From Allokutzneria multivorans (lineage in GTDB: Bacteria > Actinomycetota > Actinomycetes > Mycobacteriales > Pseudonocardiaceae), in assembly GCF_039537405.1 (NCBI RefSeq), contig NZ_BAABAL010000020.1, positions 1 to 64,000 on the forward strand: 64,000 nt of DNA. Reading direction: 5' to 3'. Positions 1 through 8,360 of the stretch are shown piece after piece; the stretch's first letter is position 1; each line of letters opens with the position of its first letter. A program made the translations under genes and the position numbers. The notes beneath the pieces are model-generated. The model did not search any database. It worked only from the letters and a program-made list of their open reading frames with translations, and was not told where the DNA came from.

Positions 1-113
1 ACTCGAACTGGCGGTGCGAGAACCTCGACGACGGCACCCATCGGTGGACGACCCCGGCGAAGCGCACCTATGACACGGAACTGGAGCCGATCGCCGAGCC
101 CGCCCCCTTCTAA
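1..113 (+). CDS. C-terminal fragment of DUF222/HNH endonuclease-type protein
   Basis: Only the end of the gene is in the window; it reads in frame from base 3 to TAA at 111-113. The visible tail, NWRCENLDDGTHRWTTP followed by a basic and then acidic stretch, resembles the region after the HNH zinc-like finger in the abundant actinobacterial DUF222 (13E12 repeat) HNH proteins, where a conserved tryptophan-rich strand closes the domain. The catalytic HNH residues lie outside the window, so the family call rests on the tail alone. It converges on the mannanase gene with its stop overlapping that gene's stop region. Moderate to low confidence. Confidence 0.5.
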   Translation, partial: SNWRCENLDDGTHRWTTPAKRTYDTELEPIAEPAPF

Positions 114-1417
114 CCCGAGTGAGGCGTGCACACCGGCGCGGCCTCCCCGATGCGCAGGCACGTGCGGAACCGGCCCCAGAAGCCGCCGGGGGTGGACGGG
201 GAAGCGGTGGTCATGGCGTAGCGGAGGCCGTCGGTGCTGACGTACACCTGATCACCGGGCTGGAAGCCGAGCACGCGGCCGTGGAAACCGGTGGAGCACA
301 ACAACAGTGACACGACGCGGCCCTGAGCTGACGCAGCACCCTGCTCGGTGCACGCGGTCGGACGGGGCGGGCGCGGAGACGGAATCAGAGCGCCGGTGAC
401 CAAAGCGGCGTTGAGGGCGTCCTGCGCGGAGGACTGGCGGGCGGCGTCGGCGGTGTCGTGGGGGCCGGACCAGGAGAGGCCGAAGTGGTTGGTGGAGGTG
501 CGGGAGCGGGTCCACAGGGAATGGGCGTTGTGGGTGATGAAAGCGCGGTACTCGGCTCTGCCGTCAGCGCGGTGGAGGTCGCGGAGGCCGCGCATGAAAA
601 TGCCCTTGAACTGGGGGCCGTCGGCGCCGCAGGAAGGCTCACAGGGCTCCAGGAGAACGCGTTGGTCCACGGAGAGCATGCGGGTGGCGGCCGAGGCGAT
701 GCGGTGGGCGGTGTCCAGGTAGGCGCGGTCGCGGGTGAGAGCGGCGAGTTCTACCAGTGCTTGGAGGACCACGCCTTGGTTGTAGGTCCACGTGGCGCCG
801 ACGTTGCTCTTGCAGTCAGGCGTGAGACCGTCGTTGATGAGACCGCCTCTGTTGAGCATTCCGGTTGCGGCGAACCAGTTCCACCCTCGGACAGCCCAGT
901 CGCGGTACTCCGGCTCGCCGGTCACGCGGGCGAGCTTGGCGGCGATGGTCGTGAACAGCTCGTTGGTGATGGCGTTCTTGTAGCGGCGGTCGCGGTTCCA
1001 CCACACACCGCCGCCGCAGACGGAGTCCCAACCGCCGGTGATGTCCTTGAAGATCGCGCGGGCGGTGGCGAGGTAGCGGGGGTCACGGGTCAGCTCGTGG
1101 GCGTTGATCCACGTGAGCGCCCACCAACCCTCGTCGTCGTAGTAGTGGTTGAGGAAACCGCCGGCGGAGTGCTTGGCGTGGGTGGTCGCGGCGTGAGCAC
1201 GGCCGGTGCGGGTGCCGAGGAGGCGGTCGGAGTCCAACTCGGCGTTGAGGGCGTTCGCGGCGTTCCACCAGTTCGTGGTCCGGTAGAGGCCGGTGTTGTC
1301 GTCGTAGAACTGGGTGAGCGCGGTGTTGCCCGCGCGCGCCCAAGCGGAGAAGTTGGTAGCGGCCGAAGCAGGGGTCGCGGTCGACAGCAGGAGTAGTACG
1401 ACAGCGATGAGGCGCAT
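110..1417 (-). CDS. Secreted glycoside hydrolase family 76 (alpha-1,6-mannanase-like)
   Basis: A 435-residue exported enzyme predicted to cleave alpha-1,6-mannan backbones outside the cell. The ATG at 1417 gives a clean signal peptide, residues 1-19, ending ATPASA; longer upstream readings add only non-signal sequence. The (alpha/alpha)6 GH76 catalytic core runs from about residue 21 to 360 and carries the adjacent aspartates Asp94-Asp95 in YYDDEGWWAL, the family's catalytic pair, plus repeated W/Y-rich strands. A further segment of about 75 residues after residue 360, with several cysteines, is not part of the core and may be a small binding or stability domain. It starts 5 bases after the stop of the GntR gene and is probably co-transcribed with it. 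The mannan could be fungal or mycobacterial; that is inference. Confidence 0.85.
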   Translation of the reverse strand: MRLIAVVLLLLSTATPASAATNFSAWARAGNTALTQFYDDNTGLYRTTNWWNAANALNAELDSDRLLGTRTGRAHAATTHAKHSAGGFLNHYYDDEGWWALTWINAHELTRDPRYLATARAIFKDITGGWDSVCGGGVWWNRDRRYKNAITNELFTTIAAKLARVTGEPEYRDWAVRGWNWFAATGMLNRGGLINDGLTPDCKSNVGATWTYNQGVVLQALVELAALTRDRAYLDTAHRIASAATRMLSVDQRVLLEPCEPSCGADGPQFKGIFMRGLRDLHRADGRAEYRAFITHNAHSLWTRSRTSTNHFGLSWSGPHDTADAARQSSAQDALNAALVTGALIPSPRPPRPTACTEQGAASAQGRVVSLLLCSTGFHGRVLGFQPGDQVYVSTDGLRYAMTTASPSTPGGFWGRFRTCLRIGEAAPVCTPHSG

Positions 1418-1421
1418 GCGT

Positions 1422-2186
1422 TCAGTAGAGCAGGGGATGCAGCGCCGCCCGTTGCTCCTCTGGGACGTATTCCGCGTAGTAGTCGTACAAGCTCTGCCGA
1501 GCCAGCCGCGCCGCGCGCTCACCGTCGCCATCGCGGACGGCGTCGAGGACGTTGGCGTGGTGTTGCAGCGAAGTCAGCATCAGCGCGCGGCTGTCGGGGG
1601 CGTGGGCGATCTTGTCCTCGATGAGGCTCACCACGACATCGCGGACGACGGCGCCACAGATCTGGATCAAGGTGTTGCCGGTCGCCTTCGCCACGGTCTC
1701 GTGGAAAGCGAGGTCGGCGCGGCTGAACTCGGCGAAACCCTCGTCGAGGGCCGCGCGCATCTCCTCCAGAGCAGCCTCCATCTCGGCGAGCTGCTCGGGG
1801 GTGCGCAGGCACGCGGCGAGCTGGTTGGCGGAACCCTCGATGAGCATGCGGAACTGCACCAGCTCGGCGAGGCTCAGCGCGGAAGCCCTGGCCAGCATGG
1901 TCATCGACTTCTCAAGGGCGCCGGAGGACATCGGCTGCACCTGGGGGCCGCGCGGGTCGCCGGGGCGGGAACGCACCAAACCGTTGCTCTGCAACACGCG
2001 CAGCGCCTCGCGGATCGTCGAGCGGCCCACGTCGAACTGGACCATCAGCTCCCGCTCGCTGGGCAGGTGCTCGCCGGGGCCCAGGCGGCCGTCGAGCACC
2101 GCGGCCTCGATCTGCTCGACCACCCGTTCGTAGGCGCGCACGGGGCTGACCGGGGCGAATCGCAGTTGTTGATCAAGGTTTGCCAT
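1422..2186 (-). CDS. GntR-family regulator, FadR subfamily
   Basis: A 254-residue one-component regulator. The N-terminal winged helix spans about residues 14-80, with the characteristic LPSERELMVQFDVGRSTIREA segment split by the recognition helix. The all-helical FCD ligand domain follows from about 100 to 235, where conserved His and Asp residues usually bind a metal and a carboxylate ligand. The ATG at 2186 has a strong ribosome site, GGAGGTG, 4 bases upstream. It is divergent from the catabolic operon starting at 2308, and a perfect palindrome of FadR type lies between them, so it probably represses that operon and itself. The downstream mannanase may share its transcript. The ligand is unknown; a hydroxy-dicarboxylate or pathway intermediate would fit the neighbours. 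Confidence 0.88.
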   Translation of the reverse strand: MANLDQQLRFAPVSPVRAYERVVEQIEAAVLDGRLGPGEHLPSERELMVQFDVGRSTIREALRVLQSNGLVRSRPGDPRGPQVQPMSSGALEKSMTMLARASALSLAELVQFRMLIEGSANQLAACLRTPEQLAEMEAALEEMRAALDEGFAEFSRADLAFHETVAKATGNTLIQICGAVVRDVVVSLIEDKIAHAPDSRALMLTSLQHHANVLDAVRDGDGERAARLARQSLYDYYAEYVPEEQRAALHPLLY

Positions 2187-2246
2187 TCGACACCTCCATC
2201 CCTTGACCGGTCCCTTGCGGGGTGGCAGGGTGACCCACCGCACACA

Positions 2247-2269
2247 GTCTACTGGTCTGACCAGTAGAC
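2247..2269. promoter_or_regulatory. FadR/GntR-type operator palindrome
   Basis: A perfect 23-bp inverted repeat with arms GTCTACTGGTC and GACCAGTAGAC around one central base. Its core, TGGTC-N-GACCA, matches the classical FadR-subfamily operator. It sits midway in the divergent promoter between the GntR gene (start 2186) and the catabolic operon (start 2308). Control of both directions by the adjacent regulator is inference. Confidence 0.8.
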
Positions 2270-2307
2270 CGGCTACCGCCGACCAGCCGAAACAGGAGTG
2301 CAGACCC

Positions 2308-3354
2308 ATGAGAGTCAGGATCGCCGTCATTCCCGGCGACGGGATCGGACCGGAGGTCGTCGCGGCCGCGCTGCCCGTGCTGCACGCGGCCGCGCGGGCC
2401 GAGGCGGCCGAGCTGGACGTGCTCGACCTGGACTGGGGCGGGCAGCGGCACCTGGACACCGGCTCGCCCATGCCCGAGGACGCGGCGAAGATCATCTCAG
2501 ATCGCTCCGCCGTGCTGTTCGGCGCGGTCGGCAGGCCGGACGTGCCCGACCACGAGCTGGTCTGGGGCCTGATCATCGCCCTGCGGCAGCAACTGGACCT
2601 CGCGGTGAACCTGCGGCCCGTGCGCAGCTGGGACGGCGTTGCGACCGCGCTGCGCGACGCGCACGACGTGGACCTGCTGATCGTCCGGGAGAACACCGAG
2701 GGCGAGTACGCGGGCGTCGGCGGACGCGTGCACCGAGGTCGTCCCGGCGAGCTGGGTGTGGAGGTCGCGGTGCACTCGCGGCCGGTGATCGAGCGCGCCG
2801 CGCGACACGCGTTCCAGGCGGCACAAGGACGTTCCGGGCGACTGGCGCTGGTGACGAAGTCGAACGCGATGCGCTTCGGCTACACGCTGTGGGACGCCGT
2901 GGTCGACGAGATCGCGGCGGAGTTCCCCGACGTCGAGTGCGAGCACGTGCTGGTCGACGCGATGGCCGCGCGCATGATCCAGAAGCCGCGCGGGCTCGAC
3001 GTTCTGTTGTGCAGCAACCTTTTCGGCGACATCCTCTCCGACCTCGCGGCGGTCTTGGCCGGGGGGATGGGGATGGCCCCGAGCGCCAACGTCGCGCCTG
3101 GCCGGACTCCGGGGATCTACGAGCCGGTGCACGGCTCGGCGCCGGACATCGTGGGGCGCGGAGTGGCGAACCCGGTGGCGTGCATGCTTTCCGGCGCGAT
3201 GCTGCTGGAGGACTCCGGGCTGCCGAAGGCCGCCGCGCGGGTGCGCGAAGCCATCGCCGAAGCCCTGCGCGACCCCGCCAACCACACTCCCGACCTCGGC
3301 GGCACGGGCACGACGGAGCGGCTCGCCTCGGCGGTGCTGGGAGGTCTCGGGTGA
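2308..3354 (+). CDS. Isocitrate/isopropylmalate dehydrogenase family (tartrate dehydrogenase-like)
   Basis: A 348-residue NAD-dependent oxidative decarboxylase of a 2-hydroxyacid carrying a carboxylate at the beta position. The beginning IPGDGIGPEV, the arginine-rich region around NLRPVRSWDG, RENTEGEYAG, and the C-terminal NLFGDILSD and YEPVHGSAPDI blocks are the family signatures for nucleotide, metal and substrate binding. The RENTEGEY version is typical of tartrate or malate dehydrogenases rather than LeuB, and the gene is not in a leucine operon, so a catabolic role is favoured. The ATG at 2308 has an AGGAG site; upstream readings only extend into the promoter. First gene of the operon; its stop overlaps the next start as GTGA. 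The exact substrate is not decidable by eye. Confidence 0.82.
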   Translation: MRVRIAVIPGDGIGPEVVAAALPVLHAAARAEAAELDVLDLDWGGQRHLDTGSPMPEDAAKIISDRSAVLFGAVGRPDVPDHELVWGLIIALRQQLDLAVNLRPVRSWDGVATALRDAHDVDLLIVRENTEGEYAGVGGRVHRGRPGELGVEVAVHSRPVIERAARHAFQAAQGRSGRLALVTKSNAMRFGYTLWDAVVDEIAAEFPDVECEHVLVDAMAARMIQKPRGLDVLLCSNLFGDILSDLAAVLAGGMGMAPSANVAPGRTPGIYEPVHGSAPDIVGRGVANPVACMLSGAMLLEDSGLPKAAARVREAIAEALRDPANHTPDLGGTGTTERLASAVLGGLG

Positions 3355-4838
3355 AGCGCCTCAGCCTCTTCCTTCTGGCCCTGCTCGTCAGCGGGTGCTC
3401 GGCCGGGGTGACGGCGTCCGCGCCGCGCGATCCGGGCGCGATCACCATCGGCTTCAGCGCGGAGCCCGCGAACTTCGACTTCACCCGCACCGACGGGACC
3501 GCGATCCCGCAGGCGTTGCTGTACAACGTCTACGAGGGACTGGTGAAGCTCGACGAGAACGGTCAGGTCAAGCCGCTGCTCGCCGAGTCGTGGACGGTCA
3601 GCCCTGACCGCCTGTCCTACGAGTTCTCCTTGCGCCCCAACGTGGTCTTCAGCAACGGCAGCCCGTTCACCGCGGACACCGTGAAGTTCAGCATCGACCG
3701 CGTCAAGACCGCGTGGGGCATCTCGCAGAAGTCCAAGATGGACGTTGTCAGCCGTGTCGAGCCGCTGTCGCCGACCACGGTGCGCGTGGTTCTCAGCCGC
3801 CCCAGCAACAACTGGCTCTTCGACATGACCACGCGCGTCGGCGCGATGTTCAGCCCGGACGGCGTCGCGGACCTGCCGAACGATCCGATCGGCACCGGCC
3901 CTTACGACGTGGCCTCGCGCAACCGGGGCGCCTCGATCACGCTGAAGACCAATCCCCGCTACTGGGGACCGAAACCCGCGTTCGAGACCGTCTACCTGCG
4001 CTACTTCAAGGACTCCACCGCGCTGAACAACGCCTTGCTGAGCAACGGGATCGACGTGGTGAGCGCGGTGGCGGCACCGGACTCGATGCCGCAGTTCGAG
4101 AACGACACGCGCTTCAACGTCACCCAGGGCATCACCAACGGCGAGGTCGTGCTGTCCTTCAACGGCCGCAAGGCCCCGCTCAACGACGTCCGGGTGCGCC
4201 GCGCGATCACGCAGGGGATCGACCGGCGGGTGCTGCTGGACACCGCGTGGGCGGGCCGGGGCGAGCTGATCGGCAGCATGGTGCCGCGCACGGACCCTTG
4301 GTACACCGACCTCACCGGGGTCAACGCGTACAACCCGGAGGGCGCGAAGAAGCTGCTCGCCGAGGCTGGGCAGCAGAACCTCAACCTCCGCCTGCGCATC
4401 CCGAACCTGCCCTACGCGGTCACCTCCGCGCAGGTCGTCAAGTCGGAGCTGAACAAGATCGGCGTCGGGGTCAGCATCGAACCGCTGGACTTCCCGGCCG
4501 TATGGCTGAAATCGGTGTTCACCGAGCACGACTTCGACATGTCGATCATCCAGCACGTGGAGCCGCGCGACATCACCACCTTCGGCAACACCAAGTACTA
4601 CTGGGGCTACGACAGCCCGAAGGTGCGCCAGCTGCTCGCGGACGCCGACCGGGGCAGCCAGGAGCAGCAGGTGGCCGCGATGCGCGAAGTGGCCGCGACA
4701 CTGGCCAACGACGCCGCCGCGTGCTGGTTGTTCTTGTTCCCCAACCTGATCGCGGCGAAGAAGAAGGTGGGCGGGTTGCCGCTGAACCAGATCAGCGAGG
4801 CCTTCGACCTCACCCTCCTCCGGCGAGCGGGGAGCTGA
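3351..4838 (+). CDS. ABC transporter substrate-binding lipoprotein (peptide/nickel family 5)
   Basis: A 495-residue extracytoplasmic receptor for an ABC importer, anchored by lipidation. The GTG start at 3351 gives a lipoprotein signal with lipobox VSGC and Cys16. The rest is a family-5 solute-binding protein: a DPGAITIGFSAEP opening, YEGLVKLDENGQ, the LAESWTVSPDRLSYEFSLRP block near residue 80, and a domain-II region around residues 270-300. The family is usually drawn as peptide, opine or nickel receptor, but members also bind oligosaccharides and small amides. It overlaps the dehydrogenase by 4 bases and is followed 3 bases later by the first permease, so it belongs to the same importer. 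The ligand is unknown; the downstream amidase hints at an amide-containing compound. Confidence 0.87.
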   Translation: MKRLSLFLLALLVSGCSAGVTASAPRDPGAITIGFSAEPANFDFTRTDGTAIPQALLYNVYEGLVKLDENGQVKPLLAESWTVSPDRLSYEFSLRPNVVFSNGSPFTADTVKFSIDRVKTAWGISQKSKMDVVSRVEPLSPTTVRVVLSRPSNNWLFDMTTRVGAMFSPDGVADLPNDPIGTGPYDVASRNRGASITLKTNPRYWGPKPAFETVYLRYFKDSTALNNALLSNGIDVVSAVAAPDSMPQFENDTRFNVTQGITNGEVVLSFNGRKAPLNDVRVRRAITQGIDRRVLLDTAWAGRGELIGSMVPRTDPWYTDLTGVNAYNPEGAKKLLAEAGQQNLNLRLRIPNLPYAVTSAQVVKSELNKIGVGVSIEPLDFPAVWLKSVFTEHDFDMSIIQHVEPRDITTFGNTKYYWGYDSPKVRQLLADADRGSQEQQVAAMREVAATLANDAAACWLFLFPNLIAAKKKVGGLPLNQISEAFDLTLLRRAGS

Positions 4839-4841
4839 GGC

Positions 4842-5789
4842 ATGGTCGTGCAGATCCTGCGCCGCGCGCTGATCTTCGTGGTGAGCGCGCTCGTCGCCTC
4901 GGCGGCCGTGTTCGGGTTGCTGGCCGTGCTGCCCGGCGACCCGGCCCAGGTCGCGCTCGGCGTGAGCGCCACACCCGAGCTGCTCGCCAAAACCCGGCAG
5001 GAGTTCGGCATCGACCGTCCACTCGCGACGCAGTACTTCGAGTGGATCGGCGGGATCTTCTCCGGCGACTTCGGCAACTCCTACGTGACCCGTGAACCCA
5101 TCGGGCCGCAACTGATCGACCGGCTCGGCGTGACGATGTGGCTGGTGGGAGCCGGAATGCTGGTCGCGCTGCTGATCGCCCTGCCCGCCGGGGTGTTCGC
5201 CGCCGTCCGGCACCGCAGGGCCAGCGGCTCGGTGATCTCCGGGCTGAGCCAGCTCGGCGTCGCGGTGCCCGGCTTCGTCGCGGCGATCATCCTCGTGCAG
5301 ATCTTCGCGGTGGACCTGCGGTGGTTGCCCGCTGGCGGCTGGACACCGCCGATCATCGATCCGCTCGACTTCCTCAGCGGACTGATCCTGCCCGCGCTCT
5401 CGCTCGGCCTGGTCCAGGGCGCCGTGCTCACCCGGTACGTGCGGTCGTCGGTGATCGACGTGCTCCGCGAGGACTACCTGAGAACCGCGCGCGCCAAGGG
5501 GTTGACGCCGTACCGCGCGCTGCTGAGGCACGGCCTGCGCAACGCGTCGGTGCCGGTGGTGACGGTGTTGGGCTTGCAGCTGGCGACGCTGCTGATCGGT
5601 GCCGTGGTGATCGAGCGGGTCTTCGTGATCCCCGGTCTCGGCAGCATGCTGCTCGACGCGGTCAGCAACCGGGATTTGTTGACAGTGCAGGGAATCGTGC
5701 TCGTTCTCGTACTGGCGGTGCTGCTGGTGAACTTCGTGGTGGACGTGCTCTACACCGTGCTGAACCCGCGACTGAGGCAGGCGTCATGA
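4842..5789 (+). CDS. ABC transporter permease, DppB type
   Basis: A 315-residue inner-membrane permease. It shows an N-terminal membrane helix followed by an external loop, then about five further helices. The VTMWLVGAGMLVALLIALPAG segment begins the BPD_transp_1 core, and the cytoplasmic EAA-type loop, REDYLRTARAKGLTPY, near residue 210, contacts the ATPases. The fold and order match DppB/OppB proteins. The ATG at 4842 is preceded by GGAG in the end of the receptor gene. Its stop overlaps the next start as ATGA. It pairs with the DppC-type permease to form the channel for the receptor at 3351. Confidence 0.9.
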   Translation: MVVQILRRALIFVVSALVASAAVFGLLAVLPGDPAQVALGVSATPELLAKTRQEFGIDRPLATQYFEWIGGIFSGDFGNSYVTREPIGPQLIDRLGVTMWLVGAGMLVALLIALPAGVFAAVRHRRASGSVISGLSQLGVAVPGFVAAIILVQIFAVDLRWLPAGGWTPPIIDPLDFLSGLILPALSLGLVQGAVLTRYVRSSVIDVLREDYLRTARAKGLTPYRALLRHGLRNASVPVVTVLGLQLATLLIGAVVIERVFVIPGLGSMLLDAVSNRDLLTVQGIVLVLVLAVLLVNFVVDVLYTVLNPRLRQAS

Positions 5790-6607
5790 GGCGTTCGAGC
5801 AGTCCGAGCCTGTGGGTGGGCCTGGGGCTCGTCGGCTTGGTCGTGGTCATGGCGCTCATGTCCTTCCTGTGGACGCCGCACGATCCGACTTTGGTCGACG
5901 CGGCGCAACGGTTGCGCGGGCCGGGAACCGACTACCTGTTCGGCACCGACAAGTTCGGCCGCGATCTGTTCAGCCAGGTCATGGTCGGCGCGCGGACGAC
6001 CTTGTTCGTCGGCGTGGTCGCGGTCGGCGTGGCGGCGCTGATCGGCACTCCGCTCGGCGTTTTCGCCGCTATGGCGCCGAAGTGGCTCGGCGAGCTGGTG
6101 ATGCGCGTCAACGATCTCGTGCTCGCGTTCCCGGCTCTGCTGCTGGCGATCGTGCTCGGCGCGGTCTTCGGCGCGGACACCCTGACGGCGATGATCGCGA
6201 TCGGTGTCGCCAGCGTGCCGTCCTTCGCGCGCATCGCCCGCAGCGCCACGCTCGGCGTGATGAGCACGGAGTACGTGCTGGCCGCGCGGTCGGCCGGGCG
6301 CACGAAGACGGCCATCGCCGTGCGGCACGTGCTGCCGAACATCGCCGGGCTGGTGATCGTGCAGTCCTCGGTGTCGTTCGCGATCGCGGTGCTCTCCGAG
6401 GCCGCGCTGTCCTTCCTGGGCTTCGGGACCAGGCCGCCCACGCCGTCGTGGGGCCGGATGTTGCAGGAGTCGCAGGAACTTCTCGCGGTGGAGCCCCGGC
6501 TGGCGTTGGTGCCCGGCGTCGCGATCGCGCTCGCGGTGCTCGGGTTCAACCTGCTCGGCGACGGGCTCCGGGACCGCTACGACCCCAGGCTGGAGGTGCG
6601 CGGGTGA
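5786..6607 (+). CDS. ABC transporter permease, DppC type
   Basis: A 273-residue second permease of the importer. An N-terminal helix (residues about 8-28) precedes the conserved GTDKFGRDLFSQVMVGART block, which is typical of DppC/OppC proteins, and the remaining four to five membrane helices. The EAA loop, EYVLAARSAGRTKTAIAVRH, lies near residue 165. SEAALSFLGFGTRPPTPSWG near residue 205 is another strong family mark. The start is the ATG that overlaps the dppB-like stop by 4 bases; longer readings in this frame are shadows of the preceding gene. It ends overlapping the first ATPase gene as GTGA. Confidence 0.9.
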   Translation: MRRSSSPSLWVGLGLVGLVVVMALMSFLWTPHDPTLVDAAQRLRGPGTDYLFGTDKFGRDLFSQVMVGARTTLFVGVVAVGVAALIGTPLGVFAAMAPKWLGELVMRVNDLVLAFPALLLAIVLGAVFGADTLTAMIAIGVASVPSFARIARSATLGVMSTEYVLAARSAGRTKTAIAVRHVLPNIAGLVIVQSSVSFAIAVLSEAALSFLGFGTRPPTPSWGRMLQESQELLAVEPRLALVPGVAIALAVLGFNLLGDGLRDRYDPRLEVRG

Positions 6608-7566
6608 GCGCCCTGACCGTGGACTCGCTCGACCTGAGCGTCGCGGGAATCCCTTTGGTGAGCGGGGTTTCCTTCACCGTGGCGCCGGGGGAGCGGGTCG
6701 GGCTGATCGGCGAGTCCGGCTCCGGCAAGTCGCTGACCGCGACGGCCGTGATGGGCCTGCTGCCGGAGGAGGTGCGGGCGGCCGGATCGGTCCGGCTGTC
6801 CGAAGTGGACCACGATCTCGTTGGTGCGACGGAGAAGCAGCTCGCCCGGGTGCGCGGTCGGCGGATGGCGATGGTCTTCCAGGAGCCGATGACCGCGCTC
6901 AACCCGTCGATGCGCGTCGGCGAGCAGGTCGCGGAGATCATGCTCATCCACCGCACGAAGCCCGACAAGGCGGCTGCGCGGGCCGCGGCGGTGGAGCTGC
7001 TCGGCCAGGTCCGGTTGCCCGAGCCCGCCGAGACGGCGCGCGCCTACCCGCACCAGCTCTCCGGCGGGCAGCGGCAGCGGGTGATGCTGGCGATCGCGCT
7101 GGCCAACGATCCCGCCGTGCTGATCTGCGACGAGCCGACCACCGCGCTCGACGTCACGGTGCAGGCGCGGATGCTGGAGCTGATCCGGACCGCGACCGAG
7201 GAGCGCGGCACGGCGCTGCTGTTCATCACCCACGACCTGGCCGTGGTCGCGCAGACCTGCGAGCGGGTGCTGGTGATGTACGGCGGTCGGCTGGTGGAGA
7301 CCGGCTCGGTCAAGGATGTCTTCAGCAATCCCAAACATCCTTATACGCGAGGGCTTCTCGCTGCCTCCGACCTGGAGGCCGTCGACGAGAACGGGCGGTT
7401 GCGCACCATCCCCGGCGCTGTTCCGGGTGCTGGTGAGTTCCCCGGCGGCTGCGTGTTCCGCAACCGCTGCGCCGACGCGAGCGACCAGTGCGCCGACGTG
7501 CCCGTTCTGTCCGAAGTGGACGATCGCGGGTTCGCCTGCTGGCACCCCGTTGGAGGCCTCGCGTGA
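6604..7566 (+). CDS. ABC transporter ATP-binding protein, DppD type
   Basis: A 320-residue ATPase. Walker A is GESGSGKS at residues 36-43, the Q-loop follows in MVFQEPMTALNPS, the ABC signature is LSGGQRQRV, and Walker B is VLICDEPTTALD. The C-terminal extension carries the oligopeptide-transporter signature with FRNRCADASDQC, whose cysteines bind an iron-sulfur cluster in some relatives. The GTG at 6604 overlaps the dppC-like stop, and the end overlaps the second ATPase by 4 bases. It powers the importer whose receptor is at 3351. Confidence 0.9.
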   Translation: MSALTVDSLDLSVAGIPLVSGVSFTVAPGERVGLIGESGSGKSLTATAVMGLLPEEVRAAGSVRLSEVDHDLVGATEKQLARVRGRRMAMVFQEPMTALNPSMRVGEQVAEIMLIHRTKPDKAAARAAAVELLGQVRLPEPAETARAYPHQLSGGQRQRVMLAIALANDPAVLICDEPTTALDVTVQARMLELIRTATEERGTALLFITHDLAVVAQTCERVLVMYGGRLVETGSVKDVFSNPKHPYTRGLLAASDLEAVDENGRLRTIPGAVPGAGEFPGGCVFRNRCADASDQCADVPVLSEVDDRGFACWHPVGGLA

Positions 7567-8360
7567 ACGTGATCGAAGTTCGTGACCTGCGCCGGGTCTA
7601 CCGCCGTCCGCGCACCTCGCTGACCGCGCCCGGCACGCGGGTGGAGGCGCTGCGCGGGGTCTCCTTCGACCTTCCGCGCCAGAGCAGGTTCGGCGTGGTC
7701 GGCGAGTCCGGCTCGGGCAAGTCCACGCTGATCCGCCTGCTCGCCGCGCTGGACAAGCCGAGCTCGGGAACGATCTCCTTCCAGGGCAAGGACATCACCG
7801 CCCTGCCCGAGCGGCGGCTGAAGTTCCTCCGTCGTGAGCTCCAGGTCGTGTTCCAGGACCCCATGGGCTCGCTCGACCCCCGGATGCGCGTGCGCGACAT
7901 CATCTGCGAGCCCCTTGTGGCGCAGGGACATTCCGATCCTGGTGGACGGCTGAAGGAGTTGCTGGACGCCGTTGGATTGCCGCGCCAGGCCGCGGATCGG
8001 TTCCCGCACCAGTTCTCCGGTGGTCAGCGGCAGCGCATCTCGATCGCCCGAGCCCTCGCGCCGAATCCGAGTGTTCTGGTCGCGGACGAGCCGGTCAGCG
8101 CGCTGGATGTCTCCGTGCGCGCGCAGATCCTGAACTTGCTCGCTGACCTGGTGGAGCGGTTCTCGCTGACGCTCGTGTTCGTTTCGCACGACCTGTCGGT
8201 GGTGCGGCACGTGTGCGACACCGTCGCGGTGATGCGCTCCGGTGAGATCGTGGAGATGGGCAAGGCCGAGGACATTTACGAGGCGCCGCAACACTCGTAC
8301 ACGCGCGAGCTGATCGCCGCCGTGCCGACACTGCGAACAGCCATGCGGAGGTTTGCGTGA
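7563..8360 (+). CDS. ABC transporter ATP-binding protein, DppF type
   Basis: A 265-residue partner ATPase. Walker A is GESGSGKST near residue 49, the Q-loop is VVFQDPMGSLDPR, the signature is FSGGQRQRI, Walker B is VLVADEPVSALD, and the H-loop is FVSHDLSVV. It lacks the long cysteine-rich C-terminal tail of many DppF proteins, ending soon after the HSYTRELIAAVP block, so it is slightly short. The GTG at 7563 overlaps the previous stop. Its own stop overlaps the aldehyde dehydrogenase start as GTGA, continuing the chain of translational coupling. Confidence 0.9.
   Translation: MNVIEVRDLRRVYRRPRTSLTAPGTRVEALRGVSFDLPRQSRFGVVGESGSGKSTLIRLLAALDKPSSGTISFQGKDITALPERRLKFLRRELQVVFQDPMGSLDPRMRVRDIICEPLVAQGHSDPGGRLKELLDAVGLPRQAADRFPHQFSGGQRQRISIARALAPNPSVLVADEPVSALDVSVRAQILNLLADLVERFSLTLVFVSHDLSVVRHVCDTVAVMRSGEIVEMGKAEDIYEAPQHSYTRELIAAVPTLRTAMRRFA

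Noticed and set aside
3117..5531. Very long minus-strand frame (804 residues) opposite the importer genes
   Set aside because: It is an antisense shadow: low-complexity His/Arg/Gly-rich protein, no motif, while the plus strand has clear ABC-transporter signatures.
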